A DNA stretch of 64,000 nt from Pseudomonas atagonensis. GTDB taxonomy: Bacteria > Pseudomonadota > Gammaproteobacteria > Pseudomonadales > Pseudomonadaceae. The DNA is taken from NCBI RefSeq assembly GCF_011369485.1, contig NZ_VXCA01000025.1:434001-498000 (forward strand), in the 5' to 3' direction. The notes under the pieces were generated by a model. That model was given only the letters and a program-made list of their open reading frames with translations, did not search any database and had not been told where the DNA came from. Made by a program: the position numbers and the translations under genes. Positions 1-8,493 of the stretch are shown piece by piece; positions within the stretch are counted from its first letter, which is position 1, and each line of letters starts with the position of its first letter.

Positions 1-37
1 GGCGAGCGCTGAGGTTTATGCGCTGACTGTTATGACG

Positions 38-106
38 CCTTCGCGAGCAAGCTCGCTCTCACACTCGGAATGCCTTCCAATGTGGGAGTGGGCTTGCTCA
101 CGAAGC
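38..106. repeat. REP doublet (REPIN), inverted pair
   Basis: Two inverted copies of the Pseudomonas REP motif: one arm reads TTCGCGAGCAAGCTCGCTC (about 40-58) and the other GTGGGAGTGGGCTTGCTCAC (about 82-101). They are separated by about 17 bases. It lies just downstream of the DUF3617 gene. REP doublets are non-coding elements spread by RAYT transposases acting in trans; no RAYT gene is present in the window. The arms are slightly degenerate compared with the other two REPINs here. Confidence 0.85.
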
Positions 107-108
107 TT

Positions 109-627
109 TTAAGCTCTTGGTTTCACAGTGCCGCAATCCTGACCCAGCCACACTGCGCGGGTTTCCAGGCTGCCTTTCTGATTGATGCCGATGGCGTTGA
201 ACGTGCCGTTGGCCACGGTGGTGAATTCACGATCACTGAGGAACGTGGCGACACCAGTGCCTTGCGCTTTCGGGCAACTGAAGCGGAATTTCCACTGATT
301 GCCATTGCGCTCGGTGATTTGCTGTTTGCAGCCCGATTGCGGGTCAGCCAGCGGAATATCATTGGTCGCCACTTGCTCTGGCGTCAGGCAGGCGCGGATA
401 CCCTTGCCGCCGATATTGATGCCGTTCTTCTCCAGCGCCGCGCGTTGCTGCGGGGTCATCTGGCCTTGAAGCTGGCCGAGGATCGATTGCACATCCATCG
501 GCTGGTCATCGACCTTTACATTGCTCGACGTCATTTCCCACAGCCCCGGCTGCAGCATCTGCGCCTGAGCAATCACCGGCAAAGCCAAACCCATGCCCAG
601 CGCCAAACCCAGCAGACGAACGTTCAT
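109..627 (-). CDS. DUF3617 family secreted protein
   Basis: A 172-residue protein with an N-terminal signal peptide (residues 1 to about 22, hydrophobic core LLGLALGMGLALP, probable cleavage after AQA). The mature part begins MLQPGLWEMTSS, the W-E strand typical of DUF3617 proteins, and has three cysteines (in IRACLTPEQ, SGCKQQ and FSCPK) plus a late QDCGTV cysteine that could form periplasmic disulfides. An AGGAG ribosome site precedes the ATG. The function of the family is not known. Gene limits and export are well supported; the role is not. Confidence 0.85.
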   Translation of the reverse strand: MNVRLLGLALGMGLALPVIAQAQMLQPGLWEMTSSNVKVDDQPMDVQSILGQLQGQMTPQQRAALEKNGINIGGKGIRACLTPEQVATNDIPLADPQSGCKQQITERNGNQWKFRFSCPKAQGTGVATFLSDREFTTVANGTFNAIGINQKGSLETRAVWLGQDCGTVKPRA

Positions 628-758
628 CGAAAAACTCCTGATCAGTAGTGGCCGTTAGACGTCGGCCAATGGCTTCGGTTCATGGACCAATTAAATAGCG
701 ACATTCGCGACAGAACATGGTCTGTTAAGCATTGAATCTTCCGGAGCAAGGCTGCCCC

Positions 759-2198
759 ATGGATTATTTCGGACCGCACATTTTCGGTTATTTGATCGCC
801 CTGATACACACCCTCGGCTTGATCGCCGCCATTCATGCCGTACTGACGGTGCGCACGGCTCAAGGCTCGATCGCCTGGGCATTGTCGCTGATCTTCATTC
901 CTTACCTGACGCTGATTCCGTATCTGGTGTTCGGGCGCAGCACCTTCGATGGCTACATCAAAGCGCGGCGCCAGGCCAACGAGCAAATGCGTCAGGCAAT
1001 CTCAGAGCTGAACTGGCGCCCTTGGGTCGAAGAAGCCCTGACTGCACGTGCTTCAAACGCCTACGCATCATTACGGGCAATGCCGAAACTGGGACGGATG
1101 CCGTGCCTGGCTAACAACGAAGTACAGCTGCTAGTGAATGGCACGGCAACCTTCGAGTCGATTTTCCACGCCATCGATCAGGCAAAAGAAGCGGTGCTGA
1201 TCCAGTTCTTCATCATTCACGATGATCGACTCGGCCAGCGCCTGCGCGATCTACTGCTGAAGAAAGCCGCTGAAGGCGTCACGATTCATTTGCTCTACGA
1301 CCGCATTGGCAGCCACGCCCTGCCCCACAGTTACGTGCAAGCCCTGCGCGATGGCGGTGTCGAGGTCAAAGCGTTCGCCACCCGCAGCGGCTGGCTCAAT
1401 CGCTTTCAGGTCAATTTTCGTAATCACCGCAAGATCGTCGTGGTCGATGGCGTGGTCGGTTTTGTCGGCGGACATAACGTCGGCGACGAATACATGGGCG
1501 AGAAGCCGCCACTGGCGCCGTGGCGCGACACCCATATCAAGGTTCGCGGCCCGGTGGTGGCGTGCATGCAGGAGTCCTTCGCTGAAGACTGGTTCTGGGC
1601 CGCGCGTACATTGCCGCCGCTGATCCTGCCGGATGAATACCCGGATGACGGCGTGCTCTGCCAGTTACTCGCCAGTGGCCCGGCCGATGCCTACGAAACC
1701 TGTTCGCTGTTCTTTGTTGAAGCCATCCATGCAGCGACGGAACGAGTGTGGATCACCAGCCCTTATTTCATTCCCGACGAGGCGGTGTTCGCCGCATTGC
1801 GCCTGGCCGTCCTGCGCGGCGTCGATGTGCGACTGCTGCTGCCTTCGCGCCCGGATCACCGCATCGTCTATGCCGCGTCCAGTCTCTATGCCTTTGAAGC
1901 GGTGCGCGCGGGCGTGCGGGTGTTTCGTTACGAACCCGGTTTCCTGCATCAGAAGGTAGTACTGATCGACAGTGAGATCAGCGCAATCGGCAGCGCCAAT
2001 CTGGACAACCGTTCATTCCGGCTGAATTTCGAAGTGATGTTGCTGACGGTCGACAGTGCCTTTGCCGCCAGCGTGGAACAGATGCTCAACGATGACTTCG
2101 CCCAGGCCTATGAAATCGCCAAAGAAGAAAGCCGGGAGATCCACCGCCTGCAACAGGTCGGCATGCGGATCGCCCGGCTGATTTCGCCGATTCTATAA
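759..2198 (+). CDS. clsA: Cardiolipin synthase A
   Basis: A 479-residue phospholipase-D superfamily enzyme that condenses two phosphatidylglycerols into cardiolipin plus glycerol at the inner membrane. Two N-terminal membrane segments (about residues 6-28 and 38-58) are followed by two HKD half-domains: HRKIVVVD with GGHNVGDEY, and LHQKVVLID with SANLDNRSF. Length matches bacterial ClsA. I chose the ATG at 759 (MDYFGPHIF) because GGAG lies upstream at 743-746; a TTG 27 bases earlier would add nine residues, including a Cys, before the membrane anchor. It converges on cfa with only three bases between the stop codons, so two lipid-remodelling genes lie tail to tail. Confidence 0.95.
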   Translation: MDYFGPHIFGYLIALIHTLGLIAAIHAVLTVRTAQGSIAWALSLIFIPYLTLIPYLVFGRSTFDGYIKARRQANEQMRQAISELNWRPWVEEALTARASNAYASLRAMPKLGRMPCLANNEVQLLVNGTATFESIFHAIDQAKEAVLIQFFIIHDDRLGQRLRDLLLKKAAEGVTIHLLYDRIGSHALPHSYVQALRDGGVEVKAFATRSGWLNRFQVNFRNHRKIVVVDGVVGFVGGHNVGDEYMGEKPPLAPWRDTHIKVRGPVVACMQESFAEDWFWAARTLPPLILPDEYPDDGVLCQLLASGPADAYETCSLFFVEAIHAATERVWITSPYFIPDEAVFAALRLAVLRGVDVRLLLPSRPDHRIVYAASSLYAFEAVRAGVRVFRYEPGFLHQKVVLIDSEISAIGSANLDNRSFRLNFEVMLLTVDSAFAASVEQMLNDDFAQAYEIAKEESREIHRLQQVGMRIARLISPIL

Positions 2199-2201
2199 AG
2201 G

Positions 2202-3389
2202 TTAAGGGTTGTAGATGTCGTCGCGAGTCCAGGGCAGTTCATGGCTGCCATCAGGATGTGCTTTCACCGCGAGGATCTGGTGCAGGTTGATCCAGCCGCG
2301 TGCGAACGCGTAAGCGCAACCGGCCAGATACAGCCGCCAGATACGCAGCGCCTGATCCGGCACCAGTTTGGCGGCAGCTTCCAGATTGTCTTCCAGCCGT
2401 TCGCTCCAGTGGTCGAGGGTGCGCGCGTAGTGCAGGCGCAGACTTTCGACGTCGACAATCTCCAGACCTGCCTCGCTGATCTCGGCCGAAATCATCGCCA
2501 GATGCGGTAGCTCGCCGTTGGGGAATACGTATTTCTCGATAAAGTCCCCGGCGCCGCGCCCGACCGGACGGCCATCGGTGTGCTTGGCGGTGATGCCGTG
2601 GTTCATCACCAGACCGCCCTCCTTCACCGCACCGAACAGGGTTTTGCAGTACTCGGCCAGATTGGCGTGGCCGACGTGTTCGAACATGCCGACGCTGACC
2701 ACTTTATCGAAGCGACCATCCTGGGGCAGATCACGATAGTCGAGCAGTTGCAGCTCGACCTGATCTTCCAGACCTTCGGCCTTGACGCGCTCACGCGCCA
2801 GTTGCAGTTGCTCCTTGCTCAAAGTGATGCCGAATACCTTGGCGCCGAATTCTAGCGCGGCAAAGCGTGCCAAACCGCCCCAGCCACAACCGACATCCAG
2901 CAGATACTCGCCCGGCTGCAGACGCAGCTTGCGGCATAAATGACGGAATTTGGCTTGTTGTGCCTGTTCGAGTGTCTCGCTGCCCGTTTCGAAATACGCG
3001 CAGGAATACGCCATGTCGCTGTCCAGCCACAGCTGGTAAAACGCATTGGACAGGTCGTAGTGGTAGGAAATGGCTTTGGCGTCGGTTTCCTTGTCGTGCA
3101 CCGAACGCACGGGCTGACTGTCGTCATCTTCGTCGAGCAGCGCGTTGCTCAGTTCATCGCAGACCCGAATGACCTCGCTGATTGAACCCTCGAGTTCGAG
3201 TTTGCCTTCTACGAATGCTGCCCCGAGCGCATCAAGGCTCGGATGGGTGAACTGGGTGACCATCTGCGGGTCCTTGACCACGATGGTGACGCTGGGCGTC
3301 GGCCCCAGATTGAACTCATGGCCGTCCCAGAGTCGCAGGCGAAGTGGTAGCTGCAGGTTCTGTAAGGCCGGTGGAAGTTGCGCGAGCAT
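2202..3389 (-). CDS. cfa: Cyclopropane-fatty-acyl-phospholipid synthase
   Basis: A 395-residue SAM-dependent enzyme that adds a methylene across double bonds of membrane phospholipid acyl chains. The SAM loop LLDVGCGWGGLA is near residue 165. Residues matching the known CFA active site are visible: the Cys in MAYSCAYFE, the Glu in MFEHVGH, the His in NHGIT, the Tyr in LHYARTLDHW and the Cys in LAGCAYAF. A purine-rich AAGGGGGG precedes the ATG. In P. putida the comparable gene cfaB lies beside clsA and lpd3 and depends on RpoS for stationary-phase expression. That regulation is prior knowledge, not visible here. Confidence 0.93.
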   Translation of the reverse strand: MLAQLPPALQNLQLPLRLRLWDGHEFNLGPTPSVTIVVKDPQMVTQFTHPSLDALGAAFVEGKLELEGSISEVIRVCDELSNALLDEDDDSQPVRSVHDKETDAKAISYHYDLSNAFYQLWLDSDMAYSCAYFETGSETLEQAQQAKFRHLCRKLRLQPGEYLLDVGCGWGGLARFAALEFGAKVFGITLSKEQLQLARERVKAEGLEDQVELQLLDYRDLPQDGRFDKVVSVGMFEHVGHANLAEYCKTLFGAVKEGGLVMNHGITAKHTDGRPVGRGAGDFIEKYVFPNGELPHLAMISAEISEAGLEIVDVESLRLHYARTLDHWSERLEDNLEAAAKLVPDQALRIWRLYLAGCAYAFARGWINLHQILAVKAHPDGSHELPWTRDDIYNP

Positions 3390-3474
3390 GGAAAATCCCC
3401 CCTTGTTTCAGACGTCTGATCTGAGGGTAGACCATCCTTGAAAAATAGCAGGCTATCGATCTGATCAGCCCGAT

Positions 3475-4263
3475 CTATCGTTCCAGACGCTCCAACAGGC
3501 CATCCTGCACCCACTGTTTCAACCAGGTGACGGCTTGAAGGGGAGCGCCCTCACCATAAGTGACTGCTAACTCCGCGCACAGTTCGGCGAAATTCCAGCC
3601 GTGGTTGAACAAGCCGTTCAGCGCGGCGACTTCCGGTGCTTCAAGGCTGCGGTAGTTGCAGATCAGCTCGTTGCGCCAGATCAGGCAGACCCTGGGCACC
3701 TCAAGCGCAACGCTGGCCGGGAACTCGCTTTGCTCTTTGACCGAGCGCCACATTGCCAGGCTGTTGAAATGGCATTCCAGCCACTGCAACGAGGGCGTCG
3801 GTTTGACGCGAAGTGCCGGCCATTCTTCCGGGGCCAGCGCCGCCATGCCTTCAATCGTCAGCGGATCACCCGCCGGCGCATCGAACGCCAGGGTGAACGC
3901 CCACTCCAGCGCTGCAAGCTCCGCCAGTGGCGCATTCTGCTCCGGCACCAGATACCTGCGGATAAACCCTTCAAACCCTTTACCCAGCCAACGCAGGCTG
4001 TAGTGTGCGGAGGGTTGTTCGCGGATATAAGCCGTGGCGAGTTGATCGAACTCTTCATCGCCCATCCACTGCCAGATCACTTCGAAGTCGTTGCGCAATA
4101 CCTCGAGCAGTCGCGCCTTGTAGGCGTTGTGATAAATCGCCAGCCCGGTGCCGACATCCAGCGTCGGCCCGCCAATCAGACTGTCGCCCAGGATCAGATG
4201 GGCGCTGGCCGCTTCATCCAGCAGAAACGATTCGAACGCTATTTGCCACTCTCTCAAGCGCAT
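3475..4263 (-). CDS. bufC: DUF2063 protein, bufferin/RiPP partner protein (BufC/HvfC-like)
   Basis: A 262-residue protein of the DUF2063 family, which almost always accompanies an MNIO (DUF692) enzyme in RiPP clusters. It starts MRLREWQIAFESFLL, the amphipathic helix typical of the family, followed by GLAIYHNAYKARLLEVLRND, a strongly conserved family segment. Its start overlaps the end of bufB by 10 bases, so translation is probably coupled. In related systems the partner binds the precursor and presents it to the MNIO enzyme; that role is assumed here. It is the last gene of the unit: no DoxX-type bufD/hvfD follows, and the next gene is cfa. Confidence 0.88.
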   Translation of the reverse strand: MRLREWQIAFESFLLDEAASAHLILGDSLIGGPTLDVGTGLAIYHNAYKARLLEVLRNDFEVIWQWMGDEEFDQLATAYIREQPSAHYSLRWLGKGFEGFIRRYLVPEQNAPLAELAALEWAFTLAFDAPAGDPLTIEGMAALAPEEWPALRVKPTPSLQWLECHFNSLAMWRSVKEQSEFPASVALEVPRVCLIWRNELICNYRSLEAPEVAALNGLFNHGWNFAELCAELAVTYGEGAPLQAVTWLKQWVQDGLLERLER

Positions 4264-5105
4264 TGTTGCCTCCCGGCCAAGGCCTTGGTGCCGAGTTCAC
4301 GAGCCTTTTGCAATTCATCAAGCAGTTCTTCGAAGGGCGGGAAATGGTCGTCCCGCTCCAGCAATGTGGCCACCGGGCCGAAGTGCTCCAGCGTGCGTTG
4401 ATAAAGCACCCACACCGGATCGCTCACGGGATGGTCGTGGGTGTCGATCACGTAATCGCCGTAGTCGCTGTGCCCGGCAAGATGCAGCTGGCGAACCTTG
4501 TCGACGGGCAAGCTTTCAATGAATGCCCACGGATCGAAGCCGTGGTTGCGTGAACTGACGTACACGTTGTTCACATCCAGCAGCAGTTCGCAGCCACTCT
4601 CACGGCTCAACGCGGCGAGAAACTCCCATTCGGTGAAATCATCGGAAGCGGCGCGGACATAACTGGAGACGTTCTCCAGTACCAACGGGCGCTGCAGAAC
4701 ATCCTGAACCTGAGCCACCCGGCCAGCGATGTATTCGAGACTTTCTTCGGTGTAGGGCAATGGCAGCAGGTCATGCAGTTGGTGGGCGTTGCCGCGGCTC
4801 CAGCACAGGTGGTCGGAAATCCACGCGGGTTTGACCCGCTCGGCCAATTGTTTGAGTTGTTGCAGATAGTCCGCATCGAGGGCATGCGGCCCGCCAATGG
4901 ACAGGGAAACGCCATGCATCACCAGCGGATAGCGCTCGGCGATGGCGTCGAGGTGATACAGGGCTTTGCCGCCCTGCACCATGAAGTTTTCCGAGACCAC
5001 TTCAAACCAGTCGACGTCTGGCGACTGTTCGAGGATCTGCTGGTAGTAAGCGCTGCGCAATCCGAGGCCGTAGCCAAGGAAAGGAACGGAAACGGACATG
5101 GGCAA
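4254..5105 (-). CDS. bufB: MNIO family (DUF692) RiPP-modifying oxidase, BufB/HvfB-like
   Basis: A 283-residue TIM-barrel enzyme of the multinuclear non-heme iron oxidase family (DUF692, relatives MbnB and ChrH). Expected metal-site segments are visible: VVSENFM, MHGVSLSIG, WISDHLCW, LVLENVSSY, LLLDVNNVYV, QLHLAGH and DTHDHPV, with His, Asp and Glu ligands spaced as in the family. MNIO enzymes use O2 to modify cysteines of a precursor peptide; bufferin enzymes are reported to make thiooxazole-type groups. The gene lies 60 bases after the Cys-rich precursor gene and overlaps bufC, giving the order precursor-enzyme-partner. Confidence 0.9.
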   Translation of the reverse strand: MPMSVSVPFLGYGLGLRSAYYQQILEQSPDVDWFEVVSENFMVQGGKALYHLDAIAERYPLVMHGVSLSIGGPHALDADYLQQLKQLAERVKPAWISDHLCWSRGNAHQLHDLLPLPYTEESLEYIAGRVAQVQDVLQRPLVLENVSSYVRAASDDFTEWEFLAALSRESGCELLLDVNNVYVSSRNHGFDPWAFIESLPVDKVRQLHLAGHSDYGDYVIDTHDHPVSDPVWVLYQRTLEHFGPVATLLERDDHFPPFEELLDELQKARELGTKALAGRQQCA

Positions 5106-5165
5106 ACTCCTGATAAAAAAGTGGCCGCAGTGGTGTGAGCCACTGCGGCGGCACTTGCCGGTCAG

Positions 5166-5417
5166 TTATTCGCCGACCTTGCCACCTGCTTTTTCGCAAG
5201 CCGCTTGAGTCATGGCTTTGAAACCCTGCCCCTTGCAGGAGCCCATGCCTTTGCACGCGTGATCTTTGGTTTTGCAGTCGTTCTGGCCTTTACAGGCGTT
5301 CACGCCGTAACAGTGAACGTTGGCGTCGGCAGCCATTGCGTTGGTTGCGACACCGGCAAACATGGTAGCGGCGGCCAAAGCGAGAGCGGCACCAGCAGCA
5401 GCGGTCTTGATAGTCAT
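5166..5417 (-). CDS. bufA: DUF2282 bufferin-type RiPP precursor, Cys-rich secreted peptide
   Basis: An 83-residue precursor with an unusually long signal peptide ending in NAMAADAN (cleavage about residue 29) and a mature region with six cysteines in CYGVN-AC, NDC, HAC, GSC and QAAC contexts. The CKGQ/CKGM repeats are characteristic of DUF2282. Bufferins bind copper in the periplasm after cysteine modification by the MNIO enzyme. The gene starts 110 bases after the end of the hmtA-like ATPase gene with no clear terminator between, so it may be partly transcribed from the upstream metal operon. A TGTAACG motif upstream could be part of an ECF-type promoter, but I cannot match a proper second element. 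Confidence 0.87.
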   Translation of the reverse strand: MTIKTAAAGAALALAAATMFAGVATNAMAADANVHCYGVNACKGQNDCKTKDHACKGMGSCKGQGFKAMTQAACEKAGGKVGE

Positions 5418-5527
5418 TTTTCTTATCCTCGGTAATCGTCAGGGGTGTCGGCTGGAAGGTTGTTCAGTCCCGACATAGCACTAGAGAGAACGGCCCCGGC
5501 GGCGTTACAGCGGATCAAAAAATAATT

Positions 5528-7435
5528 TCAATTTTCTTCCTTGAGCTTGAGCAGCGGCTCCTGAAAGCGCAGTAATCGCCCGGCATTGCCCAGCACCAGC
5601 AACGTGCTGAGGTTGTGCAACAACGCTGCGATCATCGCCCCGGCGGCGCCCAGCCAACCGAACGCGGCGAACACGACGATAGCCAGCGTCCAGCCCAGAC
5701 CGATGATCACGTTGACCTGCAAAGTCCTGCGGCACTGACGGCTCAGTCGCACGCAGGTGCCGAGCCGGCGCAGGTCGCTGCCGATCAACACGATGTCCGC
5801 CGACGCCAACGCAATGTCCGCACCGCCCGCCCCCATCGCCACACCCACCACACCGGCTTTGAGAGCGAGCGAATCATTGATGCCATCACCGACCACCATG
5901 GGCCGGAAACCATTGTCGATTTCCTTGAGCACGCGATTGAGTTTGTCTTCGGGCAAGGCCTGCGCTTCGACCTCATGCAGGCCGACATCCTTGGCCAATG
6001 ATCGAGCGACACTGTGCCGATCGCCAGTCAGCAATAACTGCCGACCCAGACCCAGCTCACGCAACTCGTCCAGCGCAAAACGCGCTTCCGGTTTGACCGT
6101 ATCGGCCAACAATAGCCAGGCGAGAAATTCACCGTTCAGCGCCAGACCGGCAATCGGCCCGTCGTGCTCGGGAACCGTTCTGGTGGAAATCGCCAGTTGT
6201 GCGAACAACTCCGGGCGCCCGAGCGCGGCTTCGCCTTGCGCAGTGACGGCAACGACGCCGAGGCCCTGACGCTCGTGGATGTCGCTGAGCGACAGATAGT
6301 GTTCCTGACTGACCAGCCCGGCGAGCGCACGACTGACCGGGTGACTGCTCGCCGCGCCAAGACTGGCGGCCAGTGCCATGACGGTCGAAGGCTCCGCGCG
6401 CGGGCTGTCGATCGACTGCAGACGTAAAGTGCCGTAAGTCAGCGTGCCGGTTTTATCCACCACCAGGGATGTAAGGTCGGCCAGCTCTTCGAGAAATGCC
6501 GAGCTGCGGATCAGGATGCCGTGACGCGCTGCCACCGCCACACCGGCAATCGCCGTGGCCGGCGCCGACAGCACCAACGCACACGGACACGCGGCGACCA
6601 ACACCGCGAGCATCGCCTGCGCATCATGGGTGATGAACCAGGTCACCGCAACCAACAACAACACCAGCACCATGTAACTGCCGGCATAACGCTCAAGCAA
6701 ACGAGTGATCGGCGGTTTCGAGCGCTCAGCGTTTTGCATCAGCGCGATGACTTTGCCCAGGGTCGATTCGTCGCCGGTGCGCGTCACTTCGATGCGCAGC
6801 AAGCCGTCGAGGTTGATGGCCCCGCCGAACACCGTCATGCCCGGGCCCGCTTCGACCGGCACGGACTCACCCGTGATCGAAGCGGTGTCGAGACTGGCCT
6901 GCCCGGACAAAACCCGACCATCCGCCGGCACGCGATCACCGGCCCGCACCTCAACGAGGTCACCGGACTTGAGCGTGCCGTTGTCGACTTCGATGATCGC
7001 GCCGTCAGCCTGAATCTTGCGCGCATGGCTGCGGGTGAGTTGGCCCAGCGCATGAATCGCTTCCTGCGAACCGATGACACTGCGCTCCTCGAGCACATGG
7101 CCGAAGATCATGATGATTGGCAACAACGCCGCCGTGAGCAAATCACCCGTCGCCCACGCGCCGAGCATCGCCAGAGCGATCAGTTGATCGGTGATGCCGT
7201 GCAGGCTCGGATAACGCAGGCTGTACCACGCCGAGCGCATCACCGGTACGGCGACCAGTAAAGAGGCAAAACCGAGCAGTAACTGACTGACGCCGCTTTG
7301 CTCCGGCAGCATCCAGCGCCAGAGCAAACCAAGGCCAAGCAAGCCGAGAGCCAGCATTGCCAGGGTCAATTGGCGCGCGGCGCGGCGCTGTTCCGCCGAG
7401 GACAACAGGCTCGGTGCAGCCGTGGACGCAGTCAT
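5528..7435 (-). CDS. hmtA: P1B-type metal-transporting ATPase, HmtA-like (Zn/Cu uptake)
   Basis: A 635-residue heavy-metal P-type ATPase: metal-site CPC in AACPCALVLSAP, phosphorylation motif DKTGTLTYG, HP motif SSHPVSRAL, hinge GDGINDSLAL and the TGES loop. It lacks the N-terminal ferredoxin-like metal-binding domain and begins directly with membrane segments, so about eight transmembrane helices are expected. Its linkage with SPFH proteins resembles the P. aeruginosa hmtA (PA2435) locus, whose ATPase was reported to import copper and zinc. Direction and substrate are inferred from this linkage and from the Zur-like box; the CPC motif alone would also suit an exporter. The start overlaps the preceding gene in ATGA. 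Confidence 0.85.
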   Translation of the reverse strand: MTASTAAPSLLSSAEQRRAARQLTLAMLALGLLGLGLLWRWMLPEQSGVSQLLLGFASLLVAVPVMRSAWYSLRYPSLHGITDQLIALAMLGAWATGDLLTAALLPIIMIFGHVLEERSVIGSQEAIHALGQLTRSHARKIQADGAIIEVDNGTLKSGDLVEVRAGDRVPADGRVLSGQASLDTASITGESVPVEAGPGMTVFGGAINLDGLLRIEVTRTGDESTLGKVIALMQNAERSKPPITRLLERYAGSYMVLVLLLVAVTWFITHDAQAMLAVLVAACPCALVLSAPATAIAGVAVAARHGILIRSSAFLEELADLTSLVVDKTGTLTYGTLRLQSIDSPRAEPSTVMALAASLGAASSHPVSRALAGLVSQEHYLSLSDIHERQGLGVVAVTAQGEAALGRPELFAQLAISTRTVPEHDGPIAGLALNGEFLAWLLLADTVKPEARFALDELRELGLGRQLLLTGDRHSVARSLAKDVGLHEVEAQALPEDKLNRVLKEIDNGFRPMVVGDGINDSLALKAGVVGVAMGAGGADIALASADIVLIGSDLRRLGTCVRLSRQCRRTLQVNVIIGLGWTLAIVVFAAFGWLGAAGAMIAALLHNLSTLLVLGNAGRLLRFQEPLLKLKEEN

Positions 7436-8493
7436 TGACTCGCTCCCTGAATGATTAAACGCGAATCATCTTTCGGATCGACCGTGGTCACTGACCCGGC
7501 CTGACCGAGAATCTTCGGCATGCGTTCGCGGTATAGGCGCAGGAGCAATTGCGGGTCGGTGCCCTGTTGCTGAGCCTTGGCCAGACTCAACACCGTGGCG
7601 GTGTCGGCCGATGCTTTGGCCAAACGTTCACCCGCCTGAGCGTGAGCCACCTGCAGCGTGCGGTCGGCCTGTTCGTTAGCCGTCTGATTCAGTTTTTCAG
7701 CCTCGGTGCGCGCGTTGGCCACGGCTTTGTCGGCCTGCTGGCTGGCCGTCAACACCGCATTGAACGCGCTGACAGCGGGATCCGGCAGACTCGATTGCAC
7801 GTCGACTCGCGCCACCTCGATGCCAATGCCCTGCCCGCCGACCTTCAGCTCAGCCAGACGTTTATTGATGCCTTGCACCAGATCACCCCGCAGCCGTTCC
7901 CGACGTTCGGCAGCCTGATTGTCGGCGCCGATCAGTTCCGGACGAGCGACCAGAATCGTGTCCAGATCCCGCGCCGCCGTCAGAACAACGGCACTGCGCG
8001 TCACCAGACGATCCAGTGCGGGCAAGACATGATCACCCTGAAGCACGAAGTCATACGGATCGGTAACCTTGTAAAACACTCGTACTTCCAGCTGCACCAC
8101 GCCGGCATCACCGGTCAATAAATAACCAGAACCGGCCAAGGCATCGCTCAATGGTGTGGCGAATGAAGCCACTCGGTCAGCCTTCAGCGCCTCATCGCTG
8201 CGCAGCAGATTTTCCACCCGGCGCTCAATAACGCGATCCGCTGCCGGCAGCAAAATCACCTGCTCGAAGGGCTGCGGCCACGCCAATAACAGCCCGGCGT
8301 TCTGAATGCGATCAAGTGCACCAAAGTGCAAAACCACTGCGCGATTCTGCGGATCAATCTGCCGCACATTGGAAAATGCCCAGGCCAACGCCGCCAACAC
8401 TGTCACCGCGTACAGAGCAAAAAACGCCAAGCGCCCGGCTTGAATCCACGGGCTGTTCAACGATTGTGTTCCACGTGGAACTTCATCATTCAT
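7432..8493 (-). CDS. SPFH/prohibitin-family membrane protein, HflC-like, metal-ATPase operon
   Basis: A 353-residue protein with one N-terminal membrane segment (about residues 20-42), an SPFH domain (from VRQIDPQNRAVVLHFGALDR) and an Ala/Gln/Glu-rich coiled coil (about residues 245-310). Annotation pipelines usually call such proteins HflK or HflC, but the true HflKC pair regulating FtsH lies with hflX in other loci. The start and stop each overlap the neighbour in ATGA, placing it firmly between another SPFH gene and the ATPase. A near-perfect parS site encodes residues 4 to 9 (E-V-P-R-G-T). Its function is unknown; a membrane scaffold for the ATPase is an inference. Confidence 0.85.
   Translation of the reverse strand: MNDEVPRGTQSLNSPWIQAGRLAFFALYAVTVLAALAWAFSNVRQIDPQNRAVVLHFGALDRIQNAGLLLAWPQPFEQVILLPAADRVIERRVENLLRSDEALKADRVASFATPLSDALAGSGYLLTGDAGVVQLEVRVFYKVTDPYDFVLQGDHVLPALDRLVTRSAVVLTAARDLDTILVARPELIGADNQAAERRERLRGDLVQGINKRLAELKVGGQGIGIEVARVDVQSSLPDPAVSAFNAVLTASQQADKAVANARTEAEKLNQTANEQADRTLQVAHAQAGERLAKASADTATVLSLAKAQQQGTDPQLLLRLYRERMPKILGQAGSVTTVDPKDDSRLIIQGASQ
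8467..8482. other. parS site, 15 of 16 matches
   Basis: A 16-base palindromic ParB-binding site matching the Pseudomonas parS consensus except for the last base (T instead of A on the plus strand). It lies within the first codons of the HflC-like gene, about 47 kb from dnaA-proximal oriC. ParB/Spo0J proteins load here as CTP clamps; the parB gene is in the same window at 46417. Confidence 0.85.

Noticed and set aside
5418..5527. An ECF sigma-factor promoter in front of bufA
   Set aside because: TGTAACG could be a -35 element, but no matching -10 element stands at the right distance, and no ECF gene is nearby.
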